DNA of 64,000 bases from Ralstonia sp. 25mfcol4.1 (GTDB lineage Bacteria; Pseudomonadota; Gammaproteobacteria; Burkholderiales; Burkholderiaceae), in assembly GCF_900104095.1 (NCBI RefSeq), contig NZ_FNJO01000002.1, positions 434,001 through 498,000 on the forward strand, read 5' to 3'. Positions within the stretch are counted from its first letter, which is position 1. Each line of letters starts with the position of its first letter. The notes beneath the pieces were generated by a model. The model was not told where the DNA came from. It saw only the letters and a list, made by a program, of their open reading frames with translations, and made no database searches. Shown here one piece after another: positions 1-10,628 of this stretch. Made by a program: the position numbers and the translations under genes.

Positions 1-32
1 CGGCCGAACAGGGTATCAATTCTTAGCTTCAT
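1..32 (-). CDS. N-terminus of a probable sensor histidine kinase (cut by window start)
   Basis: Reading the minus strand from an ATG at 32 gives MKLRIDTLFGR and runs off the window. It sits 36 bp downstream of an OmpR-type response regulator on the same strand, where the cognate kinase is expected. Only about ten residues are visible, so the identification rests on position. A second upstream ATG in another frame stops after a few codons. Confidence 0.45.
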   Translation of the reverse strand, partial: MKLRIDTLFG

Positions 33-68
33 GCCTTGGTTTCATGCGGAGGTTCCGTCGCGGGAGCC

Positions 69-803
69 TTATTGCGGAACGCTGTCCTCGGCTTCGTCGG
101 GCACAAAGGTGTAGCCCCGGCCACGTACGGTCTGGATATAGCGCGGGCGCTGCGCGTCTTCATCCAGCAGCCGGCGCAGGCGCCAGATCTGGACGTCGAT
201 GCCCCGGTCGCTGATGCCGTTGGCGGTGCCATACATCAGTTCGACGATGCGCTCCCGCGACAGCACTTCCAGCGGATGCATCAGCAGCAGCTTCAGCAGC
301 GCGAATTCGGTATCGCTGATCGACACGGCCTGGCCGCTGCGTTCCAGCGAACGCTGGCGGAAATTCACCCGGAACGGGCCGAAGGCAATCGATTCGCGGT
401 CTTCCGGCGCGGCGGCCGGGCGGGCCAGCTTGCGGCGCAGCACGGCGTTGATGCGGGCCAGCAGCTCGCGCGGCGAGAAAGGCTTGCCCAGGTAGTCGTC
501 GGCGCCGATCTCCAGCCCGACGATGCGGTCGATCTCGTCGCTGCGCGCGGTCAGCAGGATCACCGGGATGTCGTCGTTCTTGGCACGCAGGTTGCGCAGG
601 GCGGTCAGGCCATCGACCTTGGGCATCATCAGGTCCAGCACGATCAGCGCGGGGCGCTCGCGCTCCAGCCGGGCCTGCAGGCCATCGCCATCGTGCAGCA
701 CCGACACCGCAAAGCCTTGCGAGGTCAGGTATTCGCGCAGCAGGTCGCGCAATTCGGGATCGTCGTCGACGACAAGAATCTGTGTGGGCTGGTTTGTACG
801 CAT
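69..803 (-). CDS. ompR: OmpR-family response regulator
   Basis: DNA-binding response regulator of a two-component system; phosphorylation by the partner kinase alters promoter binding. The N-terminal receiver domain shows the acidic pocket (VVDDDPELRD), phospho-acceptor Asp in VLDLMMPKVDG and the conserved Lys in GKPFSPRELL; the C-terminal winged helix ends in TVRGRGYTFVP. About 244 residues, normal for OmpR. The start is placed at MRTNQPTQ; the frame is open for ten further residues to 833 but these look unconserved. It is followed by the start of a kinase gene and is divergent from the RND efflux operon, which it may regulate, but OmpR/EnvZ pairs are also common as independent loci, so the symbol is tentative. 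Confidence 0.85.
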   Translation of the reverse strand: MRTNQPTQILVVDDDPELRDLLREYLTSQGFAVSVLHDGDGLQARLERERPALIVLDLMMPKVDGLTALRNLRAKNDDIPVILLTARSDEIDRIVGLEIGADDYLGKPFSPRELLARINAVLRRKLARPAAAPEDRESIAFGPFRVNFRQRSLERSGQAVSISDTEFALLKLLLMHPLEVLSRERIVELMYGTANGISDRGIDVQIWRLRRLLDEDAQRPRYIQTVRGRGYTFVPDEAEDSVPQ

Positions 804-1111
804 AGGCACATGATAGTCAGGACGGGCATCCAACTTTGCAAATGCCCGGGACGGTTTTGTTTCTGGACGTTACACCCACGCCGCCCGTAACCCGCTGTAA
901 TAAAAGCGGGAAACCGCGAAATACGTGGGGCCACGGCTGCACATTATGCTTGCATCCATGACGCGCCCCGCCGGGCGCCATCCCACCTGACGGCGGGTCG
1001 CCCTGCCCTCGCGATGCGGCATACTGCTGCCACTTCACCGTCACAGTCGCTGTGCGAATACCGTTTGGCGCGCGCTCCTTTTATGTCGTGCCGGTTCCCA
1101 GGATTCCGTTC
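804..1111. promoter_or_regulatory. Divergent intergenic region between the ompR-like gene and the RND operon
   Basis: About 308 bp without a convincing gene. It must hold the promoters of both divergent units. The stretch around 885-915 is the least GC-rich. No operator repeat could be assigned by eye. Confidence 0.4.
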
Positions 1112-2641
1112 ATGTCCCACCCACAACAAGGTCAGCCTATTCCCCCCACCCCGCCGCGCGGCCCGGTCCCTTCGCGCCGCCGCACCTGGATTGCCGTCGC
1201 GGTCATTGTCGTGCTGGCTGGCGCCGGCTGGTACTGGCACAGCCACCGCAAGGCGGCGCAGGATGCAGCGGCCGCCGCTCCCGGCGCCGCCAGCGGGGCG
1301 CCGGGCATGGGGGCCGGCCGACGCGGGCCGGGCGGGCCCGGCGGCCAGGGCGGGCCGAACGCCATGCCGCGCTCGCCCGTGGTGGTCAATACGGTCAGCA
1401 AGCGCAACATGGATGTGGTGCTCAACGGCCTGGGCAACGTGACGCCGGTGGCCAATGTCACCGTGCGTGCGCAGGTTTCGGGCCCGCTGCTGAAGGTGCT
1501 GTTCAAGGAAGGCCAGATGGTCAAGGCCGGCGACGTGCTGGCCGAGATCGATCCGCGCCCGTTCCAGGCCGCGGTGGACCAGGCCGTGGGCCAGCTGGCC
1601 CGTGACCAGGCGCTGCTGCAGAACGCCCGGCTGGACCAGCAACGCTACAGGACGCTGCTCGCGCAGGATTCGATCTCGAAGCAGCAGGTGGACACGCAGG
1701 ACGCGCTGGTGCGCCAGTACGAAGGCGTGGTCAAGACCGACCAGGGCAACGTCGACAACGCGCGGCTGAACCTGGGCTACACGCGCATCGTGGCGCCCAC
1801 CTCGGGCCGCATCGGCCTGCGCCAGGTGGATCCGGGCAACATCGTCAGCACCGGCGACACCAATGGCATCGCCCTGATCACGCAAATCCAGCCGATCACC
1901 GTGCTGTATACGATCCCGGAGGACAACCTGCCCGCCGTGCTCAGGAAGCTGAACGCCGGCGAGAAGCTCCAGGTGCAGGCGTGGGACCGCCAGATGCGCA
2001 ACCAATTGGCCGAGGGCTCGCTGCTGACCACCGACAACCAGATCGACACCACCACCGGCACGGTCAAGCTCAAGGCCATCTTCCAGAACACCGACGGCAT
2101 GCTGTTCCCGAACCAGTTCGTGAACGTGCGCACCCGCGTGGATACCATGGAAGACGCCACGGTGATTCCCGTGGCCGCCATCCAGCGTGGCCAGCAAGGC
2201 ACCTTTGTCTACGTGGTGGGCGACGACAACACCGTGAAGGTTCAGGTGGTGACGCTGGGCCCGAGCGATGGCGCCCGCACCGCCGTGCTCAAGGGCGTGG
2301 AGCCCGGCCAGCGCGTGGTGGTGGACGGCGCAGACCGCCTCAAGGAAGGCATGGTCGTGGAAGCGGTGGACCCCGCCGCGCGCGCCGCGCAGCTGCAGCC
2401 GTCGAGCGCGCCGCGGGCACGTGGCCGCCGCGGCAACTGGGGCGGGGCCAGCGGGGCGCATGGTGGCGCAAGCGGCCCCCACGCGGCGCCAGGCGCGGCC
2501 AGTGATGGCGCCAGCGCCTCGGCAGCGGCGGGCGCACCGGGCGAACGCCGTCGCATGCGCGACGCCGACACCAGCCCGAATCCGGCCACCAGCACGCCGG
2601 CGAACCCGGGCGCCAGCGTGGGCCAGCGGCCGCAGCAGTAA
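1112..2641 (+). CDS. mdtA: RND efflux periplasmic adaptor, MdtA type
   Basis: Membrane fusion protein linking an inner-membrane RND pump to an outer-membrane channel. The ATG at 1112 (MSHPQQG) is preferred over the in-frame start at 1052: it has AGGA upstream and puts the hydrophobic anchor (about residues 25-43, WIAVAVIVVLAGAGW) close to the N-terminus. A G/A/P-rich linker follows, then a lipoyl/hairpin/beta-barrel HlyD fold (VRAQVSGPLLKVLFKEGQMVKAGDVLAEID; LGYTRIVAPTSGRIG). The last ~80 residues are low complexity, rich in A/G/S/P. It is first of four genes, 21 bp before the first pump gene. Confidence 0.9.
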   Translation: MSHPQQGQPIPPTPPRGPVPSRRRTWIAVAVIVVLAGAGWYWHSHRKAAQDAAAAAPGAASGAPGMGAGRRGPGGPGGQGGPNAMPRSPVVVNTVSKRNMDVVLNGLGNVTPVANVTVRAQVSGPLLKVLFKEGQMVKAGDVLAEIDPRPFQAAVDQAVGQLARDQALLQNARLDQQRYRTLLAQDSISKQQVDTQDALVRQYEGVVKTDQGNVDNARLNLGYTRIVAPTSGRIGLRQVDPGNIVSTGDTNGIALITQIQPITVLYTIPEDNLPAVLRKLNAGEKLQVQAWDRQMRNQLAEGSLLTTDNQIDTTTGTVKLKAIFQNTDGMLFPNQFVNVRTRVDTMEDATVIPVAAIQRGQQGTFVYVVGDDNTVKVQVVTLGPSDGARTAVLKGVEPGQRVVVDGADRLKEGMVVEAVDPAARAAQLQPSSAPRARGRRGNWGGASGAHGGASGPHAAPGAASDGASASAAAGAPGERRRMRDADTSPNPATSTPANPGASVGQRPQQ

Positions 2642-2662
2642 GCAAGAGGACAGGGAAGCGGC

Positions 2663-5600
2663 ATGAATCCTTCACGCATCTTTATCGAGCGGCCGGTTGC
2701 CACGGCCCTGCTGATGCTGGCCATCCTGCTGTCGGGGCTGGTCGCATTCAAGCTGCTGCCGCTCTCCGCCCTGCCCGAGGTCGACTACCCGACCATCCAG
2801 GTCACCACGCTGTACCCCGGCGCCAGCCCCGACGTGATGACCTCGTCGGTCACGGCGCCGCTGGAGCGCCAGTTCGGCCAGATGCCGGGCCTCAAGCAGA
2901 TGTCGTCGTCGTCGTCGGGCGGCGCGTCGGTCATCACGCTGCAGTTCGAGCTGACGCTGTCGCTGGACGTGGCCGAGCAGGAGGTGCAGGCCGCCATCAA
3001 CGCCGGCGGCAATCTGCTGCCGGCCGACCTGCCGATGCCGCCGGTCTACAGCAAGGTCAATCCGGCCGACGCGCCGATCATGACGCTGGCGATGACGTCC
3101 GACACCCTGCCGCTGCCCAAGCTGCAGGACATGGTCGACACCCGCGTGGCCGCCAAGATCTCGCAGATCCAGGGCGTGGGCCTGGTCACCATCAGCGGCG
3201 GCCAGCGCCCCGCCGTGCGCATCCAGGCCAACCCGACCGCACTGGCCAACCTGGGCATGTCGATCGACGACCTGCGCACCGCCATCGGCAGCGCCAACGT
3301 CAACGGCGCCAAGGGCAGCTTCGACGGCCCGTCGCGCGCGTCGACCATCGACGCCAACGACCAGCTCAAGTCGGCCGACGAGTACCGGCAGATCATCATC
3401 GGCTACCAGAACGGCGCGCCGATCCGCATCACCGACGTGGCCGACATCATCGACGGCCCCGAGAACAGCCGGCTGGCCGCCTGGGCCAATGCCAAGCCGG
3501 CCATCGTGGTCAATATCCAGCGCCAGCCGGGCGCCAACGTGATCGAGGTGGTGGACCGCATCAAGACGCTGCTGCCGCAGCTGCAGTCGGCACTGCCGGC
3601 CTCGGTCCATGCGCAGGTGCTGACCGACCGCACCACGACGATCCGTGCCTCGGTCAAGGACGTGGAGTTCGAACTGCTGCTGGCCATCGCGCTGGTGGTG
3701 ATGGTGATCTTCGTCTTCCTGCGCAACCTGTCGGCAACGATCATCCCGGGCGTGGCCGTGCCGCTGTCGCTGGTGGGCACGTTCGGCGTGATGTACCTGG
3801 CCGGCTTCTCGATCAACAACCTCACGCTGATGGCGCTGACCATCGCCACGGGCTTCGTCGTGGACGACGCCATCGTGATGATCGAGAACATCATGCGCTA
3901 CATCGAGGAAGGCGATTCCCCGATGGAGGCCGCGCTGAAGGGGTCGAAGCAGATCGGCTTCACGATCATCTCGCTGACGTTCTCGCTGGTGGCGGTGCTG
4001 ATTCCGCTGCTGTTCATGGGCGATGTGGTCGGGCGGCTGTTCCGTGAATTCGCGATCACGCTGGCGGTGTCGATCCTGATCTCGGCCGTGGTGTCGCTGA
4101 CGCTGACGCCGATGATGTGCGCGCGCCTGCTGCGCCATGTGCCGGAAAGCGAACAGTCGCGCTTCCACCTGGCCACGGGCCGCTTCTTCGACAACGTGAT
4201 CGAACGGTATGGCCAGGCGCTGGAATGGGTGCTGGCGCGCCAGACCGCCACGCTGGTCGTGGCCATCGGCACGCTGGTGCTGACCGGCCTGCTGTACCTG
4301 CTGGTGCCCAAGGGCTTCTTCCCGGTGCAGGACACCGGCGTGATCCAGGCCATCACCGAAGCCGCGCAGACCAGTTCGTTCCAGTCGATGGGACGCAAGC
4401 AGGAAGCCGTGCAGAAGGTGATCCTGGAAGACCCGGCGGTGGCCAGCGTGTCGTCGTTCATCGGCGTGGACGGGACCAACCAGACCGTCAACGCCGGGCG
4501 CATGCTGATCAACCTCAAGCCCAAGGGCGACCGCGATTCGATGGCCGTGGTAACCGACCGCCTGCAGGAGGCAGTGCACAAGCTGGGCGGCGTGTCGCTC
4601 TACATGCAGCCCGTGCAGGACCTGACGATCGAAGACCGCGTGGCGCGCACGCAGTACCAGTTCACGGTGGAAGACCCGGACCCGACCGTGCTGGCCGAAT
4701 GGGTGCCGAAGCTGGTCGAACGCCTGCAGCGGGAACCCGAACTGCGCGACGTGGCCAGCGACCAGCAGAACAACGGCCTGCGTGCCTTCGTGGAGATCGA
4801 CCGCGACGCCGCCGCGCGCTTCGGCATCACCACGGCCGTGATCGACAGCGCGCTTTACAGCGCGTTCGGCCAGCGCCTGATCTCGACCATCTTTACCCAG
4901 GCCAGCCAGTATCGCGTGGTGCTGGAGACGATGCCGGAATTCCGCACCAGCCCCGCATCGCTGGCCGAGCTGCGGCTGCCGTCGTCGTCGGGCGGCCAGG
5001 TGCCGCTGGGCTCCATCGCGCGGATTTCCGAACGCACCGGCCCGCTCGTGATCAACCACCAGGGGCAGTTCCCGGCGGCCACGATCTCGTTCAACCTGGC
5101 GCCAGGCGAATCGCTCGGTGCCGCCGTCGACAAGATCACCAAGGTCGAGCAGGAAATCGGCCTGCCGATCTCGATGGCCACCGAATTCCAGGGCGCTGCG
5201 CTGGCCTTCCGGGCATCGCTGTCGAACACGCTGTGGCTGATTTTGGCCGCCGTGATCACCATGTACATCGTGCTGGGCGTGCTGTACGAGAGCACCATCC
5301 ACCCGGTAACGATCCTTTCCACGCTGCCGTCGGCGGGTGTCGGCGCGCTGCTGGCGCTGCTGGTCTTCCAGCAGGACCTGGGCATCATCGCGATCATCGG
5401 CATCATCCTGTTGATCGGCATCGTCAAGAAGAACGCGATCATGATGATCGACTTCGCGCTCGAAGCCGAACGCGAGCACGGCATGAAGCCGTACGACGCC
5501 ATCTTCCAGGCCTGCCTGCTGCGGTTCCGGCCCATCCTGATGACCACCATGGCCGCGCTGCTGGCGGCGCTGCCGATGATGCTGGGCTCCGGCATCGGCT

Positions 5601-5833
5601 CGGAACTGCGCCGGCCGCTGGGTATCACGATGGTGGGCGGCCTGCTGGTCAGCCAGGTGCTGACGCTGTTCACCACGCCGGTGATCTACCTGGCGTTCGA
5701 CCGCGTGGCGTACCGCCTGAAGGACTGGCGCGTCCGCAGGTTCGGCAACCCGAATGACGGCGACGATGACCGCAACGACGGTGACGAGGGCGGCCACCGC
5801 GTGACGCCGCGTCCGCAGGAGCCGAACGCCTGA
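2663..5833 (+). CDS. mdtB: RND multidrug efflux pump, MdtB type
   Basis: Inner-membrane proton-driven drug transporter of the HAE1/AcrB superfamily, 1056 residues (normal). It begins [21 protein letters not shown], the first transmembrane helix, has the duplicated 6+6 helix architecture with two large periplasmic loops, and the relay motif [14 protein letters not shown] in TM4. The second half carries [21 protein letters not shown]. MdtB and MdtC form a hetero-trimer, and this gene overlaps the next by one base (TGATG), consistent with coupled expression. The highly charged D/N-rich tail is poorly conserved. Confidence 0.9.
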   Translation: MNPSRIFIERPVATALLMLAILLSGLVAFKLLPLSALPEVDYPTIQVTTLYPGASPDVMTSSVTAPLERQFGQMPGLKQMSSSSSGGASVITLQFELTLSLDVAEQEVQAAINAGGNLLPADLPMPPVYSKVNPADAPIMTLAMTSDTLPLPKLQDMVDTRVAAKISQIQGVGLVTISGGQRPAVRIQANPTALANLGMSIDDLRTAIGSANVNGAKGSFDGPSRASTIDANDQLKSADEYRQIIIGYQNGAPIRITDVADIIDGPENSRLAAWANAKPAIVVNIQRQPGANVIEVVDRIKTLLPQLQSALPASVHAQVLTDRTTTIRASVKDVEFELLLAIALVVMVIFVFLRNLSATIIPGVAVPLSLVGTFGVMYLAGFSINNLTLMALTIATGFVVDDAIVMIENIMRYIEEGDSPMEAALKGSKQIGFTIISLTFSLVAVLIPLLFMGDVVGRLFREFAITLAVSILISAVVSLTLTPMMCARLLRHVPESEQSRFHLATGRFFDNVIERYGQALEWVLARQTATLVVAIGTLVLTGLLYLLVPKGFFPVQDTGVIQAITEAAQTSSFQSMGRKQEAVQKVILEDPAVASVSSFIGVDGTNQTVNAGRMLINLKPKGDRDSMAVVTDRLQEAVHKLGGVSLYMQPVQDLTIEDRVARTQYQFTVEDPDPTVLAEWVPKLVERLQREPELRDVASDQQNNGLRAFVEIDRDAAARFGITTAVIDSALYSAFGQRLISTIFTQASQYRVVLETMPEFRTSPASLAELRLPSSSGGQVPLGSIARISERTGPLVINHQGQFPAATISFNLAPGESLGAAVDKITKVEQEIGLPISMATEFQGAALAFRASLSNTLWLILAAVITMYIVLGVLYESTIHPVTILSTLPSAGVGALLALLVFQQDLGIIAIIGIILLIGIVKKNAIMMIDFALEAEREHGMKPYDAIFQACLLRFRPILMTTMAALLAALPMMLGSGIGSELRRPLGITMVGGLLVSQVLTLFTTPVIYLAFDRVAYRLKDWRVRRFGNPNDGDDDRNDGDEGGHRVTPRPQEPNA

Positions 5834-8800
5834 TGAACCTCTCGGCCACTTTCATCCACCGCCCGGTAGCCACCGCGCTGCTGACCATCGGCATCCTGCT
5901 GGCCGGCATCGCCGCGTTCCGGCTGCTGCCGGTGTCGCCGCTACCGCAGGTGGACTTCCCCACGATCTCGGTCTCCGCGTCGCTGCCCGGCGCCAGCCCC
6001 GAGACCATGGCCGCCACCGTGGCCACGCCGCTGGAGCGTGCGCTGGGCGCCATCGCGGGCGTGACAGAGATCACGTCGAGCAGTTCGCTGGGCTCCACGC
6101 GCGTGACGCTGCAGTTCGACCTGTCGCGCGACATCGACGGCGCCGCCCGCGACGTGCAGGCCGCCATCAATGCGTCGCGCGCCACGCTGCCCACCAGCCT
6201 GCCGAACAACCCCACCTATCGCAAGGTGAACCCGGCCGACGCGCCGATCATGATCATTGCGCTGACGTCGCCGACGATGACGCGCGGCCAGCTGTACGAC
6301 GCGGCGTCGACGATCCTCGCCCAGAAGCTGTCGCAGGTCGAAGGCGTGGGCCAGGTGACGATCGGCGGCTCGTCGCTGCCGGCCGTGCGGGTGGAACTGA
6401 ATCCGACCGCGCTGAACCACTACGGCATTTCGCTGGAGGACGTGCGCAACACGATCAGCGCCACCAACGCGAACCGGCCGCTGGGCATCCTGGACAACCC
6501 CAACACGGCATGGCAGGTCTATGCCAACGACCAGGCGATGGCGGCCAAGGATTACATGCCGCTGATCATCCGCTACGCCACGCCGGGCACCTATTCGTCG
6601 ACATCGGCCGGCGCGCTGATCGCCAGCACGGCCAACGCCGCCGCGGGCGGCAATGTCAGCACCAAGACCGTCAACGGCGTCACCACCACCACGATCACCA
6701 CCAGCAGCGGCACCACCACCATCAGCACGGGTGCCACGGGGGGCAACGTCAACAGCGGCGGCCCGAACTCGTTCGCGGTACCGGTGCGGCTGCAGGACGT
6801 GGCCAATGTGGTGGATTCGGTGCAGGACATCCGCAACGCGGGCTCGGCCAACGGCAAGCCGTCGGTGCTGTTGGTGCTGAACCGGTCGCCGGGCGCCAAC
6901 ATCATCGAGACCGTGGACCGCGTCAACGACATGCTGCCGCAGCTGCGCAAGATGATCCCGGCCACGATTTCGCTGGACGTGATGATGGACCGTACCCCCA
7001 CCATTCGCGCGTCGCTGCGCGAGGTGGAGCACACGCTGATGATCTCGGTGGCGCTGGTGATCATGGTCGTGTTCGTGTTCCTGCGTAACGTGCGTGCCAC
7101 GCTGATCCCGAGCGTGGCCGTGCCGGTGTCGCTGGTGGGCACGTTCACGATCATGTACCTGGCCGGGTTTTCGCTGAACAACCTCTCGCTGATGGCGCTG
7201 ACGATCGCCACGGGTTTCGTGGTCGACGACGCCATCGTGGTGCTGGAAAACATCTCCCGGCACATCGAGGAAGGCATGAAGCCGATGGCCGCCGCGCTGC
7301 GCGGTGCGCGCGAGGTGGGCTTCACGGTGCTGTCGATGAGCCTGTCGCTGATTGCGGTGTTCATTCCGTTGCTGCTGATGGGGGGCATCGTGGGCCGGCT
7401 GTTCCAGGAATTCGCGATCACGCTGTCGGTGGCCATCCTGGTGTCGCTGGTGGTCTCGCTGACCGCCACGCCGATGATGTGCGCCCGGCTGCTGCGCCCC
7501 GTGCATGAAGAGACGCAGGGCCGCTTCCACCGGGCCACGGAACACCTGTTCGTGCGCCTGCAGAATGGCTATGCGCGCACGCTTGGCGTGGCGCTGCGCC
7601 ATGGCCCGGTGGTCTGGATCGTGCTGTTGCTGACCATCGCGCTGAACGTCTACCTGTACGTGATCGTGCCCAAGGGCTTCTTCCCGCAGCAGGACACCGG
7701 GCGGCTGATCGGCTTTATCCGTGCGGACCAGGCCACGTCGTTCCAGCTGATGCGCAGCAAGCTCGACAACTTCATCAAGATCGTCCAGTCGGACCCGGCC
7801 GTCGTCAACGTCACGGGCTTCACGGGCGGGTCGCAGCGCAACACGGGCCAGATGTTCGTCACGCTCAAGCCGCTGTCCGAGCGCAAGGAGACGGCCGACC
7901 AGATCGTCGCGCGGCTGCGCGGCAAGCTGGCCAGGGAACCCGGCGCGAGCCTGTTCCTGACGCCGGTGCAGGACATCCGCATCGGCGGGCGGCAGAGCAG
8001 TTCGGCCTACCAGTTCACACTGCAGTCCGATGATCTCGATGTGCTGCGCGCGTGGGAACCCAAGGTGCGCGCGGCGATTTCGAACATCAAGGGTCTGGAA
8101 GACGTGGATACCGACACCAACGACAAGGGCCTGCAAACGTCGGTCATCATCGACCGCGATACGGCATCCAAGCTCGGCGTCACGGCCCAGCAGGTCGATG
8201 CCATCCTGAACGACGCATTCGGCCAGCGGCTGGTGTCGACGATCTATCACCCGCTGAACCAGTACCGCGTGGTGATGGAACTGAGCCCGGAATACCTGCA
8301 GGGCCCGCATGCGCTGCAGGACATCTACGTGGTCACGGGCGGCGGCAAGCGCGTGCCGCTATCGGCCTTCGCGCGCGTGACGCCCACCAGCACGCCACTG
8401 GGCGTGAATCACCAGGGCCAGTTTGCCGCGTCCACCATCTCGTTCAACCTGGCCGAGGGCTATTCGCTGTCGCAGGCCACCGACGCCATCAAGCTGGCGA
8501 TGGCGCAGATCGGCGCACCGGAGACGCTGCAGGCCAACTTCGCGGGCGGCGCCAAGGCATTCCAGGATTCGCTCAAGAGCCAGCCGCTGCTGATCCTGGC
8601 CGCCATCATCACCATCTACATCGTGCTGGGCATTCTCTACGAGAGCTATGTCCACCCACTGACCATCCTGTCGACACTGCCTTCGGCGGGCGTAGGCGCG
8701 TTGCTGGCGCTGCTGCTGTTCAAGACCGAGTTCAGCATCATCGCGCTGATCGGCGTGATCCTGCTGATCGGCATCGTCAAGAAGAACGCCATCATGATGA

Positions 8801-9129
8801 TCGACTTCGCCATCGACGCCGAACGACGCGACGGACTGAGCCCGCGCGACGCCATCTACCGCGCCTGCCTGCTGCGCTTCCGGCCCATCATGATGACCAC
8901 GGCCGCGGCGCTGCTGGGCGCGGTGCCGCTGGCGCTGGGCCGCGGCGATGGCGCCGAACTGCGTGCGCCGCTGGGCATCTCGATCGTCGGTGGCCTGGTG
9001 GTCAGCCAGTTGCTGACGCTGTACACCACGCCGGTGGTCTACCTGACGCTGGACCGCTGGCGCCTCAAGGTCAATGCCTGGCGCGCACGCCGGCAGCAAC
9101 GCGGCGCCGCGCCGCAACTCGAACACTGA
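5833..9129 (+). CDS. mdtC: RND multidrug efflux pump, MdtC type, with a Ser/Thr/Gly-rich insertion
   Basis: Second RND pump subunit, 1098 residues. It carries [14 protein letters not shown] and [21 protein letters not shown] like its neighbour. At about residues 253-315 (roughly 6590-6780) it has a low-complexity S/T/G/N-rich insertion (runs such as [16 protein letters not shown]) between IIRYATPG and [11 protein letters not shown]. MdtB in the same operon has only a few residues at that place. By analogy with AcrB this is the loop of the DN docking subdomain that faces the channel and adaptor. The start overlaps the mdtB stop. Confidence 0.9.
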   Translation: MNLSATFIHRPVATALLTIGILLAGIAAFRLLPVSPLPQVDFPTISVSASLPGASPETMAATVATPLERALGAIAGVTEITSSSSLGSTRVTLQFDLSRDIDGAARDVQAAINASRATLPTSLPNNPTYRKVNPADAPIMIIALTSPTMTRGQLYDAASTILAQKLSQVEGVGQVTIGGSSLPAVRVELNPTALNHYGISLEDVRNTISATNANRPLGILDNPNTAWQVYANDQAMAAKDYMPLIIRYATPGTYSSTSAGALIASTANAAAGGNVSTKTVNGVTTTTITTSSGTTTISTGATGGNVNSGGPNSFAVPVRLQDVANVVDSVQDIRNAGSANGKPSVLLVLNRSPGANIIETVDRVNDMLPQLRKMIPATISLDVMMDRTPTIRASLREVEHTLMISVALVIMVVFVFLRNVRATLIPSVAVPVSLVGTFTIMYLAGFSLNNLSLMALTIATGFVVDDAIVVLENISRHIEEGMKPMAAALRGAREVGFTVLSMSLSLIAVFIPLLLMGGIVGRLFQEFAITLSVAILVSLVVSLTATPMMCARLLRPVHEETQGRFHRATEHLFVRLQNGYARTLGVALRHGPVVWIVLLLTIALNVYLYVIVPKGFFPQQDTGRLIGFIRADQATSFQLMRSKLDNFIKIVQSDPAVVNVTGFTGGSQRNTGQMFVTLKPLSERKETADQIVARLRGKLAREPGASLFLTPVQDIRIGGRQSSSAYQFTLQSDDLDVLRAWEPKVRAAISNIKGLEDVDTDTNDKGLQTSVIIDRDTASKLGVTAQQVDAILNDAFGQRLVSTIYHPLNQYRVVMELSPEYLQGPHALQDIYVVTGGGKRVPLSAFARVTPTSTPLGVNHQGQFAASTISFNLAEGYSLSQATDAIKLAMAQIGAPETLQANFAGGAKAFQDSLKSQPLLILAAIITIYIVLGILYESYVHPLTILSTLPSAGVGALLALLLFKTEFSIIALIGVILLIGIVKKNAIMMIDFAIDAERRDGLSPRDAIYRACLLRFRPIMMTTAAALLGAVPLALGRGDGAELRAPLGISIVGGLVVSQLLTLYTTPVVYLTLDRWRLKVNAWRARRQQRGAAPQLEH

Positions 9130-9143
9130 AGAAGGCATCTGCC

Positions 9144-10628
9144 ATGTTCCGACGCTCCTATTCTCTTTCGGTGGTGGCCCTGGCCTGTGCCCTGCTGGCC
9201 GGCTGCGCGGTCGGCCCCGACTACAAGCGCCCCGACGCGCCCGTACCCAAGGCCTTCAAGGAAGCCGGCGAGGCCATGCCCGTCTGGACCGGCGACTGGA
9301 AGACCGCCGAGCCGCAGGACGCCGCCGGCCGCCCCGATTGGTGGCGCGTGTTCAACGACCCCACGCTGGACGACCTGATATCGCAGGTGCAGGTGTCGAA
9401 CCAGAACATCAAGGCAGCCGAGGCGATCTACCGCCAGGCCACCGCATCGCTGGCGGCCGCACGCGCCGGCTACTTCCCTACGGTCGGTGCCAACGTCGGC
9501 GTATCGCGCGGCAAGTCGAGCGCGGCCGGACATGTGATCGACGGCCAGAACGCCACGTTGTCGGCCAGTTGGGAAATCGATATCTGGGGCCGCATCCGCC
9601 GCCAGGTGGAAAGCGCCGAAGCGGGCGCGCAGGCCAGCCAGGCCGACCTGGCATCGACGCTGCTGTCCACGCAGGCCACGCTGGCGCAGAGCTACTTCTC
9701 GCTGCGCGTGGCCGACGCCCAGCGCGCGCTGCTCGATCGGACCGTGGCCGACTATGCGAGGTCGCTGCAACTGGTGCAGAACCAGTACAAGGCCGGCACC
9801 GCGCAACGCTCTGACGTGCTGCAGTCGGAAACACAGCTCAAGTCGGCCCAGGCCCAGCAGCTCGATATCCAGATCAGCCGCGCGCAGCTGGAACATGCCA
9901 TCGCCATCCTCGTGGGACGGCCGCCTTCGGAACTGAACATCGCGCCGGCAGATCTGCAGACACCGGTGCCCGTGGTGCCAGTGGCGGTGCCTTCGCAAAT
10001 GCTGGAACGCCGCCCCGACATCGCCGCTGTCGAACGCCGCATGGCGTCGGCCAATGCCGATATCGGCGTGGCGCAAGCGGCCTACTATCCCACCCTGTCG
10101 CTGTCGGCCACGGGTGGCCTCACGGCGAGCACGCTGGCGCGCTGGCTGTCGCTACCCGACCGCGTGTGGTCGGTCGGCGCCGGCCTGGCCGGCACGGTGT
10201 TCGACGGCGGCCTGCGCAGCGCCGCCAAGGCCCAGGCCGTGGCCGCCTACGACCAGACCGTGGCCAACTATCGCCAGACCGTGCTGAGCGCCTTCCAGGA
10301 AGTCGAGGACAACCTCGCCTCGGCACGCGTGCTCGAGCAGGAAGCCGTGGTCCAGGGCGACGCCCTGCGCTCGGCGCGCGAGGCGCTGTCGCTGGTCAAC
10401 AACCGCTACAAGGCCGGCACAGCGGGCCTGCTCGACGTGCTGACCGCCCAGACGGCGGCCTACACCGCCGAAACCACGACGCTGCGCATCATGGATCGCC
10501 AGTACACGGCCGCCATCACACTGATCAAGGCGCTGGGGGGCGGATGGCATGGGTATGACGCCGAGGCGGCGCAGCAACAGCCCGCGCCGGCGTCATCGGC
10601 ACCCGCGCCGGATCAGCACTCGTCGTAG
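9144..10628 (+). CDS. Outer-membrane efflux lipoprotein, NodT/OprM family
   Basis: TolC-like outer-membrane channel completing the MdtABC system. The ATG at 9144 gives a lipoprotein signal MFRRSYSLSVVALACALLAG|C with lipobox LAGC, then AVGPDYKRPDAP typical of the NodT/OprM family. Two OEP repeats follow, with conserved NQYKAGTAQRSDVLQ and NNRYKAGTAGLLDVLTAQ. About 494 residues. It lies 14 bp after mdtC in the same operon. Its last 16 bp overlap the 3' end of the convergent toxin-like gene, so the two transcripts run into each other. Confidence 0.9.
   Translation: MFRRSYSLSVVALACALLAGCAVGPDYKRPDAPVPKAFKEAGEAMPVWTGDWKTAEPQDAAGRPDWWRVFNDPTLDDLISQVQVSNQNIKAAEAIYRQATASLAAARAGYFPTVGANVGVSRGKSSAAGHVIDGQNATLSASWEIDIWGRIRRQVESAEAGAQASQADLASTLLSTQATLAQSYFSLRVADAQRALLDRTVADYARSLQLVQNQYKAGTAQRSDVLQSETQLKSAQAQQLDIQISRAQLEHAIAILVGRPPSELNIAPADLQTPVPVVPVAVPSQMLERRPDIAAVERRMASANADIGVAQAAYYPTLSLSATGGLTASTLARWLSLPDRVWSVGAGLAGTVFDGGLRSAAKAQAVAAYDQTVANYRQTVLSAFQEVEDNLASARVLEQEAVVQGDALRSAREALSLVNNRYKAGTAGLLDVLTAQTAAYTAETTTLRIMDRQYTAAITLIKALGGGWHGYDAEAAQQQPAPASSAPAPDQHSS

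Noticed and set aside
944..2482. Long minus-strand open frame antisense to mdtA (also 2672-5797 and 5941-8310 antisense to the pumps)
   Set aside because: High-GC shadow frames, rich in Arg/His/Gly/Gln, opposite well-recognised genes.
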